From assembly GCA_035236585.1 (NCBI GenBank), contig CP141136.1:51539136-51603135 (forward strand): DNA of 64,000 bases, given 5' to 3'. Under the pieces are notes generated by a model that searched no databases, was not told where the DNA came from, and saw nothing but the letters and a program-made list of their open reading frames with translations. Position 1 is the stretch's first letter, and each line of letters opens with the position of its first letter. Positions 1-11,828 of the stretch are shown here, in pieces. Made by a program: the position numbers and the translations under genes. The stretch is from Warburgia ugandensis (taxonomy: Eukaryota; Streptophyta; Magnoliopsida; Canellales; Canellaceae).

Positions 1-2100
1 AGCAATTGGGAGAACTAAAGATGATTAAAATGGTCCCATGTACAAGCCATGCATTTCCACCAGCTTTGCATGGGAGCTATTCAAGCCAACATAACCATAT
101 AAGCCATGAGAGAAGGTGACAAGCTAAGGAGTAAACCAAGCCATCAAAGCTAAGGGTGTGAGCCATGAAGATAAGCCAAATGAGCCCTCAAAGTGAGCCA
201 TTCAAGCCACTTAAGCTAATGCTACATGGAGTGATACTTTTGGGGGGGGCGGGGTGTGGGGAATTTCACTCAATTATCCTAAGCTAAAAAATGGGTTTTT
301 TAAGAGGATTATTAGGACATATTTGAGTAAAAATCAAAACAAGTAAGAACTCAAGTAGACCAATAGGAAGAACCCACCTTCTTTTTCTTTGTTTTCCCAT
401 TGTTTCCAAATTTTTCTCTCTCTCACCACCTCACGATACTCCATCCCACGATTTCTATAGGTGGAAGACACACATGGCACCTCCCACCTTCCAAAAGTGC
501 CACCTAGCCCAAACCAAACCACCTTCAATGTCTCTTCTTCGTCCTTATCTCTTTCTTCTTATCTATTCTTTTATCTCCAACATTATCTCTATCCCATCCA
601 TCTTTCTAATTCCCCACTTCAATTCCATGACTTCTACAAGAGAGAGATGCCCCTTCCCAAAAGTATGGCACCTCCTACCTTACCCTCATCTAAGGTTTCC
701 TCATTAGTTGTCCTAAGTTTCTAATTTAAGTGACCTATCTTTCCTTGCCACCAATCGCTTCCTAACCTTCTAATCTCATATCCCCAGGGTTCATTTAGAT
801 AGCAGCCAGCCCATATAAGTATTCTAAGGTGTTTCACATGGGGGAATAACTTTGGAGAAAGGGAGATGCCCTCTCTTGAGGAGGAGGCATCTCCACCCTT
901 CCCTCCTCGCTATATCTCCATAGTGGTTCATACTAGGTTCCTCTTCTTCTCCAACCCTTCCACCCCATTTTCCTTAATTTGTTTTAACTCTTAATGTCTT
1001 CAAAGTTTAGGTTAGTTTTCTCCTATTTCCTTAGTTGCTTGCCTTTGTTTTATTGCCTGTTATGTTCCTTGAATTCATGCCTTAGTTTCTTTTCCTTATT
1101 GCTTTGTTCCCTTTGATTATTTCACTTTGTTTTACACCTTAGATCCTTGAATATAAGTTCTTCAACTCTCTTGTAGTGACAGCCAAGAGAGTGTAGTTCT
1201 TAGATCAAGTTCGTTGCCCATCTTTTTTTGTTAAGTACCTTACCATCTATTGCTCACTTTTCCGTTCTTTTTCCCTTGTTTTCCTTAGATATCTTTGGCA
1301 TACATGCATGCTTACCATTGATTTCTGGTTGAATTATTGAATACATTGTTTTGGATTTTTTTTTTGGATTAAATAAGGGTGCACACACTTCATTGAGATT
1401 GCATACCACACTTGTACACATCTTTAATTCAAACAATGGAAATTATTTTCAATGATAATCCTGTAATGCTCATGGATGTTTCATGTGTTCTAAATTTTGT
1501 TTATCATGGGTTTTAAGATGTCCTTCCATGTTTAGATTCCAAGTGCATCATTATAGGTTAAGTTGCTTTTAGATTTCACATGGACTGCACTAAGGATCCA
1601 TGCGCAATCCCATAAGTCATGCTTTTTTTTTTTTTTTAAGATTTCCATGCATTCCATTTGTGTATTTTACCTAGGTTAGTTTGCATCTTAGTTCTATGAT
1701 TTTGATTTCATGCATTCCATGTTAGCCTAAGTTGTGTCCTAGTTTGTATATACTTTCATGTTCCATTCATGCATCTTAATTACTTTGTTTCGTGCATTCT
1801 TTCCAGCTTAATTCCATGTATACCACTTTGTTTAGTTGTTTCCTTAAGTCTTGTATATTTTATTATCTATCTTAGTCATGCTTAGAGTTATTTGAGTGTT
1901 ATTCAATTTTAGTAGCTCGTTAAGATAGTTTCCATGTTTAGATTTAGAAAGTCTCTAATTTCATGCATTTTTTGTTTTCATGTTAGTTCAAATAAGATCC
2001 ATATAATACACAAAACCGTGAGCCTCCTCGTGGGATTGATGCCACTCATGTACATCTACTACAATTGATTTGTGCACTTGTGAGTAATATTAAAGTTACA
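1..2100 (+). mobile_element. Family C LTR (copy C1), cut by the window edge
   Basis: This is an old LTR of a retroelement family seen four times in the window. It matches, segment by segment, the LTR split at 19360-19826, 40132-41368 and 44022-45248: the AAGCCAT-rich start, the box CATGGAGTGATACT near 215-235, the pyrimidine-rich middle, and the end region with GTGGGATTGATGCC and CACTTGTGAGTAAT. It ends in TTACA at 2100. The first ~360 bases of the LTR lie outside the window. The CACTTG..GGGATTGA-type end resembles Tat/Ogre-like Ty3/gypsy LTRs, but lineage is inferred only from that. The small frames at 334-724 and 1254-1436 are chance frames inside it. Confidence 0.75.
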
Positions 2101-2944
2101 CCAGGAATTTAAATAGGAAAGTGGGTGGTTTAGTGAAAATAAGAAAGTGGAAAGCATATGTCTAAGGAAGTAGGCAAGATGGCAAGGTGGGAGGAGCCAC
2201 TTTTTTAGTCTACTTCCTCTCCCCTTGTAGAAATCATCGGATTCCTATTTGGGTAAGGTGGAAGGTAAGATAGAGAGGGAAATAAGTAGGAAAGTGAGAT
2301 GGACAAGTAGATAGGAAAGAGAGAATGTGGAGTTAACTTTAGAAGGGGGAGGCACCACCTTTTTAGGAAACTGGCTCGAATTACCTTCCCTTCTAAGTAA
2401 TTCATGTGGAGAGGTGCAAAGGGAAGAAGGGAAGAGAGAGAAAAAGTGGGAAAAGAGATGGATTCTCTTGATGGGTCCACCTATGCATGAATATCTTACC
2501 ATGTCCTAAACTACTTCTAATTGTCCCTTACATGTGGATAATTGCTAAAAATCTTCATCCAATACTGTGACTCCATGTGGTTGGCTCTCATGGCTTGATG
2601 GCTCACTTTGATGGCTTATTGCTTAATGGCTTGAATGGATTTTTTAATCACCTTTGATGCTTCCCATTGCCTTAGGATGATCTTAAACCTTGTTTGAGCC
2701 TTTAAATTTAAGTTTTTGGCCATCTTTTTCTTACTTGATCTTGGTCATTAGATCATCTTTTGAATACTTACAAAGATGAAAAAAGCTACTTAAATCCTAA
2801 AAAATGATGACAACTCACATATTTACTCTGGATTAATTTTTGCCCATGTTAAATATCAAACTTTTGAATTATTAGGTCAGAAATGCATTTGTTATAAATT
2901 TTGGCAAAAACCTAGACTTTTTATTCTCTAATTTGTAACATATG

Positions 2945-3330
2945 AAAATTAATTGGGTACTAACCAACATTTTTATAGTCCCAAGAAAAATATTCAAAAA
3001 ACCATAAAAACAAAAATGGTTGTCATTTTTTGTAGGTCCTCATGATTGCATTTAGCATATGCAATAAGCCCTTAATCCCCTAAGTTACGCCTAGTGGATG
3101 AGTTACTTTTTACATAAAATTAAACACTTATCATAACCCTAACCATCATTTTGCTAGTTGAAAGAAAAATATGCAAAAAAACATAAAAAAAAGAGTTGCC
3201 ATTTTTTGTAGGTACTCATGATTGCATTTAGCATATGTAATAAGCCCTAATCCCATAAGTACCCTTGGTGGATGAGTTAAATCTCATGAGGGTTTGTGGT
3301 GAATATGCCCACAAAATTTTATAAGACTAA
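2945..3330 (-). repeat. Tandem duplication of about 190 bp across an internal/LTR border
   Basis: Two adjacent diverged copies of the same stretch lie at about 2945-3134 and 3135-3330. Both contain CATTTTTTGTAGGT, TCATGATTGCATTTAGCATATG and a GGTGGATGAGTTA-like end. Copy C3 at 19160-19380 has the stretch only once, so the duplication is specific to copy C2 or a sublineage. It spans the polypurine side of the internal region and the first bases of the LTR. Confidence 0.7.
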
Positions 3331-3889
3331 ATTCCATAGTTTTTTCTTAAATAATTATCATTCATTAGCACTCTAATTACTTTAATAAAGATAATAAAGA
3401 TGAATGAAAATTTGCACAAGTTGTCCACATACAAAAGACATTTTATCATATTTATATCTCAAAGTGCAATATGTGTACAACTACAAAAGTCAGGACTTTT
3501 AAATAGATATGCTTATACTCCATTGAGGAAGGATGCTTTGACCTCAAATTTTCACTGATATACACTTAGAATTATAGCTCTTAGAGAGAGTGGTCAAACA
3601 AAATTCCCTCACTATGTAACCTGATCCAACAAGATTGATGGTTCACATAATTTTAAGCACAAATGAGACAAAAATTATGATCCCTAAGAATGGATGGCAT
3701 TACCAAGACTAGTGGGGTTAGTTCACATTAATTCCTTAATGTTTATATGCTCATTAAGGATGCATTTCACCTTAAGATCAATAGATCTTTAAAAAGAATG
3801 AAGGCTTAGGAATGGCTCTAAAAGAAAATTTATAAAGAATCAAAGTTTCAAATCTGAGTAGAGGTCTTCAATTGAATATTAAACAACTT

Positions 3890-4035
3890 TACTTTTTTCT
3901 TTTGTACTAAAGTCAATACCTATTCTCTTTTTCCTTTCTCTTCACTTTTTTTCTTTTTCTTTTGATACTTCTCTTTTTCTTTCTTTTCTTTGTATCTCTC
4001 TATCTCTGCCTCTCTCTCTTTTTGTTAAGGTAAGG
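3890..4035. repeat. Pyrimidine-rich low-complexity tract
   Basis: A TTTCTTTT/CTCTCTCT-rich run inside the internal region of copy C2; on the element's own strand it is a polypurine run. No coding signal is seen. Confidence 0.7.
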
Positions 4036-5061
4036 TTTTTTCTTTGTAATCAATTTGGATTTGTCACTTCTTTTACTATTGTCTTCTTACAACTTTTTCT
4101 ACCATCTCTATTCATTTTTGAAAGATAGGTTGGGTTTTTGGGTTCAGGTAAATGGGGTTTTGAAAGAAAAGGCTCACCTAGAGGCTTGGAGAATCTAACT
4201 AGTGGTATAATATGCTGAGCATTATGTCTCTAGGCTAAAACAGGGATGACCTATATCATTTCCTAGGTTACTTATAGCCTATGAGACTCAATAAATGTTT
4301 AAGAAACTAAGTTAGTACTTTTTAATTCTTGATAATTGACCAAAACAAAGATAATTGGATCTACAAAGTAATGCCCACTAAAGAAAGTATGGAATTACTT
4401 ATAACCCTCAGAAAGATGATAGTCTCTAATACTCACTTGGGTATATAGGTCTCCACTATCATAACCATCTATAAATTTGGACTATGTATTATGTGTAAGT
4501 ACATTCTGAGATTTAACTTCATAAAACACTTCAAGACATGAATAAAATGCAAAATTAACCATATGCATTTCTATTAAGATGTTAAATTGGGAGTAATACT
4601 AAGCTTCTGAAAATTCAATTCTCATCATAGTAAAGGAACTTTAGTCACAAAACTTTAATAAACTTCAAAAAAGTATTTCTTTTTCTTAATAAATAAAATT
4701 TAGCAATCTCATGTATATTTACAATCCCAACCTAAAGTAAAAATTGTCCTCAATGTTTTAAAACATAGAACCCTAATTAATAAATGGGTAATGTAGAATA
4801 ATGAAACTCAAAAACCCTGGATTGCCTCCAAATGAGCACTAAGTTTTACATTTTTAGTTAGACATATGACACAACCTAACTGCCCTAGTCCTAAACCTAA
4901 CTAGTTTACCTAATTTTTAACTCTAACAATTAAATGGAGGAATTTGTCTTTCTACTTGAGAATTTTCAGGTACTGAATATATATCCTCCACCTTGAAATT
5001 GTTGGGGGTGATAATATTATGACACAATAGACCACCACAATTTTGAATTTTGTGGGACCAT

Positions 5062-5365
5062 TGTTGAAAGTTTACCAGCAAGTACATAGTTAGTCAATTG
5101 TAGTATTGTAGGGTCGAATCCATAGGGAGGATATAGTATGAGTTCAAAGCACAAATTATTTTATTGTAATTATTCTAAAAGATTTACCTTAGAAAAGTGA
5201 TAGGATGAGGTAATGATTGATTAATTGAATTAGATTTCTTTGAATTAAGTAAACAAACTATAACTGAAGGTTAGGATTAGATATTACCTAGATTTTGCAT
5301 TAGGGTCCACCACTTGTTATTCCTATTTATAACTTAAAAACTAGATCGAAACGATGATCATTCAG
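5062..5365 (-). mobile_element. LTR end fragment of a second Tat/Ogre-like family
   Basis: On the minus strand the stretch ends ...ACTTTCAACA at 5062 and carries GGATTCGACCCTACAATAC just before a CTTGCTGGT box, the arrangement common at the 3' ends of plant Ty3/gypsy LTRs. It is similar in layout to, but different in sequence from, family C. Its left edge is set by the TG at 5062; the right edge is uncertain because the next repeat block follows without a clear border. Confidence 0.45.
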
Positions 5366-5945
5366 TACTACACATGAGGGTTTTAAGGTTGGCATAAAGA
5401 AGTCACTTATTTCACTGCCAACTTCGTAAATATTTTACAAGTCGATTATAAATAAATGACTTTAAAACTATAGACTTAAGAAGTCATTTAACTATAAATG
5501 ACTTTAAAAAACTGTCACAAAGAGGGAATTTTTCACAGGAAGGACTTTTTAAGTCGTTTACAATTAAACTTCTTAAGTTGATAACTTTTATAGTTTTTTA
5601 GACCTGAGTGACTTTAAAAGTTAACAACTTTTGAAGTCATTTACTATAACTGACTTCAAAAGTATGCCAATAAATTTGGTTGGAAAATTATATTAAGGAG
5701 GAATCAACTTTTAAAGTTATTTGTCTTCAAATGACTTCAAATATTGATTACTTTTGAGGTAATTTATACCTAAACAACTTTAAAAGTCAACAAATTTTGA
5801 AGTCGTTTATTGTAAGCAACTTTAAAAGGTAAATTACTTCAAAAGGATTGGTGAGCAGATTATATTACATGAGAATGAACTTTTAAAGTCGTTTGATTGT
5901 AAATGACTTAAAATGTCAATAACTTTTGACATCGTTTTTTCATGT
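5366..5945. repeat. Subterminal repeat block of a CACTA-like DNA transposon
   Basis: At least fifteen diverged copies, in both orientations, of a unit close to ACTTTTGAAGTCGTTTA lie between 5400 and 5940. Several pairs face each other and form short inverted repeats, for example ACTTTTGAAGTCA and TGACTTCAAAAGT at 5625-5661. Dense short motifs in both orientations next to an end are typical of CACTA (En/Spm) elements, where the transposase-like DNA-binding protein docks. A TACTACACATGAG stretch at 5366 could be a decayed terminal repeat, but this is weak. Confidence 0.55.
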
Positions 5946-6522
5946 ATCCTCTTCTTCTCTCAGGTAGGACGACTACTTCCTCCTTGGTCCTTATGCTCCT
6001 CTTTTTTTCCCTTCTTGCTTTCCATTTTAGATATTTTAACTATTTGTGTTATGTAAAAAACTGTAAGTAAACCATAACTTCTTTTGATCATGAATTGCTT
6101 TCTTGTTACTAACTCTCTCTGTTTCCATTTTATAGATCATGTGGGTTTTCTCACTACAAATGATAGGGTTAAGAAGTCTGTTAGATAATCCTGATTTCAT
6201 AAAAATTGTATGATTTCATTGCAAATGACATTTAGTTCTCTCTCTAACCCTTAATATTGAAGAAAGGGAGAACATTACAATTTATTGTTTTCACCTAAAA
6301 TTAGGGTTTGATGAATATTGGGGGTTATACCATCAATTTTTGGCCAAGAAAAGTGAAGCACACACTCTCTCTCCATAGAATGGGTGTCACCAAAATACTA
6401 GGTAGGATTGTTTATGAAAAAGAGTAGATTTGCTCTTTAATCTTGTATTAATAAGATCTAACAATATGTAACATTGGATGTAATCAAATAAAAAATTGAT
6501 TTCATTACTGAGGTGTTTGTTT

Positions 6523-6523
6523 A

Positions 6524-6558
<35 letters not shown>

Positions 6559-6571
6559 TTATATATTATGT
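6523..6571. repeat. (GT)n(TA)n microsatellite
   Basis: A run of GT dinucleotides passes directly into TA dinucleotides inside the CACTA remnant. Confidence 0.9.
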
Positions 6572-6668
6572 TGGGTTTGTAAAATCGGGTTCCTTGTGTA
6601 TTTATCTAAGTATTGTAATGGACAAAAAGTAAATAAATATATATTTAATGTAAAAATATAATGATTTT

Positions 6669-6736
6669 TTAAGTCATTTTCCATAAACAACTTCAAAAGT
6701 ATGTACTTTTGAAGTTGTTTACAGTAAATGACTTAA
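6669..6736. repeat. 68-bp near-perfect palindrome made of the GACTTCAAAAGT motif
   Basis: The left arm is 6669-6701 and the right arm 6704-6736, separated by two bases (TG). Each arm is 33 bases and about 29 pair. Each arm holds AAGTCATTT, a five-base variable part and CAACTTCAAAAGTA. It is built from the same unit as the block at 5400-5940 and could fold into a hairpin or bind a dimeric protein. Confidence 0.85.
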
Positions 6737-7103
6737 ATTGTACATCTATTTGAAGAATTATTTTGTTAAGTTTTGCTATTTCTTTTCAGTCTGTGTTTAT
6801 TATCTATGCATAAAAACTAAGCCATATTTCTGTTTCACTACTCTAAACCAAATTGTACCTGTGAATTGGAACTACATTCACAAATTTGGGTCAATATTTA
6901 TTTTTAAGTGTTGGAAAGTATCTCTTTGTTTGTCACATATGTATTATGCATATTTGAAGAATTTTTACAATTATGGGTTAGAAATTTTCCTTTTTAAAGT
7001 TAATTTTCCACTTAAATGTGTCTGTCATATTTTGCTTTTTTTGTTGTTAAATGAAAATTTTCATGAAATGCAGTTATTCAAATAGTATAGTTAGCTTAGT
7101 TGC

Positions 7104-7509
7104 TAGGATAACAAGCCAATGGTGACAAATGATATTTATTATAGTGGTATAAGAGAGCTTTTGGCCGTGGATTATATTTTCAGAATTGTGGTTGTGTTTA
7201 AGTGTGATTGGGTGAAACACAATAAAGATAGCATCAAAATTGATGCTCTTGGATTGACATTGGTTGACCTCAATAGGATAGGCTATAAAAATGATCAATT
7301 TATTTTAGCATCTCAAGCAAAACAAGTATTTTACATGATAAGAGATTGTCAACTATTTTATCATCCTATCGAGAGGTTTTTATGATGAAGAGGATCTAGG
7401 AGATACTAAAATAAATTACCCTTCTATTACCAAAACAATGCCATCATTCGAAGTAGTACTTGGTGAGAATAAACATTATGTGCGTGACAATGTTGAGGAT
7501 ACTGCTTAG
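7104..7509 (+). pseudogene. CACTA (En/Spm) TNP2-type transposase, DUF4216-like exon, decayed
   Basis: The frame from about 7107 reads DNKPMVTNDIYYSGIREL, then VVVFKCDW, KIDALGLTLVDLNRI and ILASQAKQVFYM. This is the order found in the DUF4216 part near the C-terminus of plant CACTA transposases (a YYG..l..I.ELDY, then vvLFkCDW, then GftLVn, then PFvlASQa.QVFYv). An in-frame TAG lies just upstream (7104-7106), and the frame ends at 7383-7385; the likely continuation (YDEEDLGDTK...) is in another frame up to a stop at 7507-7509, so one frameshift is needed. The upstream catalytic region is absent. The protein would cut and rejoin element ends in the nucleus; this copy cannot. It lies between two sets of the GACTTTAAAAGT motif, supporting a CACTA origin. 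Confidence 0.8.
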
Positions 7510-7816
7510 ATTTGAAAACAATATATAGTTGGGGGTATGTGGAATGTATTATCCAATTGCAATATATATATATATATATTCATATTAATAATTATTAGCT
7601 CTTTTTTCATGACCTATATGGATTGATAAGTGAGCTATATGTGTGTACAAAGAATGCATGAATAAATGTTGACTATCATAAAAAATTGGTTTCATTGTGT
7701 ATTAATTGTTAGATATTGTAAAGTACTAACATAAAAGGTATATATACTTTGAATGAAAAATAATTTAGAAAGTTGTTTAGTATAAACGACTTTAAAATTT
7801 ATTACTTTTAAAGTCA
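7510..7816. other. AT-rich spacer with (TA)n and one subterminal motif pair
   Basis: It holds a short TA run at 7562-7580 and an inverted pair of the GACTTTAAAAT/TTTTAAAGTCATTTAC motif at about 7770-7825. No coding signal. Confidence 0.5.
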
Positions 7817-9095
<1,279 letters not shown>

Positions 9096-10990
9096 AATGT
9101 GAATGAGGAATTTTGCATTTTTACTTTTGCATAATTGACCTTTTGAAATATACTTATTTTACACTTAAAACCTTAATATTCAGAATGTATGTGATGAGAT
9201 GATTCCAACAACATTAATTTTGCAAGAAACGGAGCTCAAACGAAGAAGTTAAGATATTTTGAGTATGGAGGATATTTTAGAAAAAATAGAAAAGAAAGAA
9301 AAAGAAAAGCCTAAAACATGGGGGGCCATTTTTTATATTGACCCATACCTCTAGTCCATCTTCTATCCCATCTTCCCCTTCACCCACAATCGCCCTCCAT
9401 GCACCCTAATATCCCACTAGTCACTGTCCAATCGCGCCCGATTAGCCTAATCTCCCACTAGCAATGTGCTAAAGCCTTTAGCTTTCTCTCTGATCCTGAC
9501 AATCGTGCTTGACCATCAACCATTCACACTCGATCACAACTATCTCCCATCAGCAACATGTAAAAGCCCTTGGTTTTTCCTCTAACACTGCCAATAGCGC
9601 CTAACCACCAACCACCACCAATCGCTCCAATCACCACTATGTCCCATCGAAGATGCGCAGAAGCCCATATATCTCCCTCTGACACTGGCAATCGCACCCG
9701 ATCCCCACTACGTCCCACTTACAACTGAGAAAAATCCCTAGCTTTCCCTTTGACACCACCAATCACGCCCCACCATCGGCAACTGCCAATGGTGCCCTAT
9801 CACCACTATCTCCCACCCACCAATAACTACACAAAAGCCCCAAGTTTCCCCTCTAATCCCGCCAATCGCTCCCGACCACTAGACAATCACACTCGATCAT
9901 CCAAATCTCCCACTAGCAACTCTGCAAAAACCCCTAGCTTTCCTTCTGATACCAACAATCGCCCCTGACCACCAGCCAACGCAATCAAGCCTGACCACCA
10001 ACCACCTCCATCTTTGTTTTAAGTAAGAAGGTTGATATTTACTATTCCTTGCATAAGACTTCATTCCATGGTTGTTTTGAATTGGATCTATGATTTGATC
10101 TTATATGTGTTTTATATTATGTTTATTAGGTCTTCAATTTGAATGAACAATTGAGATTTACCATGATTATCTTGATTTTTGTAAATATGCATACTTTCGT
10201 TGATTTTTGCTAGTTGTAAGCTTTAACAATCTTAGAAATCATGTGAATTTAGTAAGTTGTTATTTTTTTGTGCTTCATATATTAGGAAAGTTAGTATACT
10301 TTGTTTTCATTATAAGAATGCATGATGACATATTGCCTAATTTGAAGTATTTGATTTAATGAATTGATATGATAAATTAGCAAGTTGAGATACCTACTAC
10401 ATATACATTTTTGGAAACTTTGTTATGCCTAATAAAATGGCTAGGTTATGAAAAGGAATGTTTTGATAACTTAAACATTATTGAAGTTAAAATCATACTA
10501 TTGGGTACAATGATACCCAGGATGCATGATTTTGACATGCTAATGTGCTTGTTGGGCCTATGCTAAGGGTAGTATGGATTGGCCTCACAGTTCATAACCA
10601 CTATGTAAGTGGAATGGTATCCAATGCCCGACATTGCTAATTTTCTCAACTAGTGGGAGAGACCACTATAGATGACTCATGTCACCCTTTTGATACTGGA
10701 TGTAAGTCCGGTGATGATATGGGTGCATGTGTGTGCTTAAGGACAAGTGTTAACTAAGTTGACAAGCATATATAGAGACTAAAATGGATGCACTTTCAAG
10801 TATGAGACCTTGAAGGTAGGGGAAGAGCGAGGCTCTATTAGAGAACCCCCTTAACCACCATGTTCAGTTAGAGTGACCTTAGCTCAACCTTTCATAAGGT
10901 TTCTATGAGCATTGTAACCCTAAGTACACTTTCTAATTGATTTCAATTAAATCCATGAACATTTAAAATTTTATTCATGGGGTTTATTAT
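9096..10990 (+). mobile_element. LTR fragment with A-like layout (fragment G)
   Basis: After TGTGAATGAGG at 9096 the sequence follows the layout of an A-like LTR: a U3-like part with CGGAGCTCAAACGAAGAAGTTA (compare the GTTTGGATGAAGAAGTTA box in element A), a C-rich tandem array, then an AT-rich part with conserved-looking boxes at 10540-10860. No matching right end in CA was found; the border near 10990 is approximate. No gene is present; the frames at 9524-9968 lie in the tandem array. Confidence 0.4.
9385..10010. repeat. C-rich minisatellite, about six units of 70-100 bp
   Basis: Units starting CAATCGCxCC lie at about 9430, 9499, 9593, 9688, 9760, 9862 and (partial) 9956. Each has a CTCCCACTAGCAAC-like box, then AAAAGCCCCTAGCTTT and CTCTGACACCGC-like boxes. 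Units differ by small indels. The array is markedly C-rich compared with the AT-rich surroundings. Confidence 0.8.
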
Positions 10991-11828
10991 TCTCCTAGAT
11001 TGGGCCAAGGATTTGATAATCCTTATATTGTCCTACTAAATATAGCCCTTACTAATATTAAGTCAAAGTCCTTCACTTATCTTAATTGTCCATGAATCTC
11101 TATATTCCATTAGTTTATATTTTTGGTGATTTATGCTCATTATATCTTAACAACTACTTAACAAATGAATCTACTAGTAACATTTGACAATAATTAAATC
11201 ATAAACATTAAAGCATAAATCCAACCATTAGACAATTAAAAGACAATTAAACTAATTAGATTAAGATTATTAAAAACTTTTACTTATAATCTAACCATTA
11301 GATGTTAGATCTTCTCCTTTAGATCAAGGGTTTTAATTACATTTAGGTCTTTTACTCCATTAAGGTCCAAAGATCATATCCATTTGTTTTGTGTAACATT
11401 TAATCCATGATCTCAATGGATTTAATCGTAATCCCATTCATTCAATCCATCCCAAGGGTTTGATTATGCTTAAACTTATTGATCAAGTGGGTCCCTATGA
11501 TATGATCATCTAAGATCTTGAAGATCATGAAAATTAGAGTCTTAATTCCTCAAAAGAGAAAGTTTCTTGAAGAGTTTTATTAATTTTATGATTCCAAAAG
11601 AAAGTAGATATTACAAGATTTCCATAGCCTCTTTCATATCTTAATTTGGAGTTTAGTTGATTCCACAATTAAGGACTAAAGTTCACAGTCATTTTGAGGG
11701 TCTAGATTTGATATGGGCCCAGTAAAACGAACGATTGTGATCAATCAGGCGAAGTAGGCCAGCTGGGCAAAACAATCTGTGCACTCCTGTTACTGGGACA
11801 CACACCGTGTTGCATTCCCAGGACCAAC

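Larger units (their letters stand above)
2101..5061 (-). mobile_element. Family C retroelement (copy C2): part LTR plus 3' internal region
   Basis: Reading on the minus strand, 5061 to 3134 is the 3' internal region and 3133 to 2101 the first third of an LTR that starts TGATAAGTG at 3133. The LTR part is the reverse complement of family C (for example CATGCATAGGTGG at about 2475-2490, also at 40360). The LTR stops abruptly where copy C1 ends at 2100, so C1 probably inserted into this LTR and the remainder lies left of the window. The internal part contains a GGATTGCCTCCAAATGAG box near 4818, also seen in copy C4 near 52284. No long reading frame is visible. It is an old, broken copy. Confidence 0.7.
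5946..7103 (+). other. AT-rich interior of the CACTA remnant, no exon recognised
   Basis: Between the subterminal block and the transposase exon I recognise no coding stretch. The DDE-type TNP2 core (Transposase_21 region) expected upstream of the DUF4216 part is not visible here, so it was probably lost by internal deletion. The open frame at 6738-7085 has no recognisable motif and reads as AT-rich intron-like sequence. A palindrome and a microsatellite within it are listed separately. Confidence 0.45.

Noticed and set aside
461-724. 87- and 77-codon overlapping frames
   Set aside because: Pyrimidine-rich part of a family C LTR; the same region in copies C2-C4 gives no matching protein.
6738-7085. 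115-codon frame just before the CACTA exon
   Set aside because: Composition is AT-rich with many Phe, Tyr, Cys and no transposase motif; it fits intron or spacer sequence better.
9750-9968. Proline/serine-rich 72-codon frame resembling a cell-wall protein
   Set aside because: It is a frame through the C-rich minisatellite and breaks in neighbouring units.
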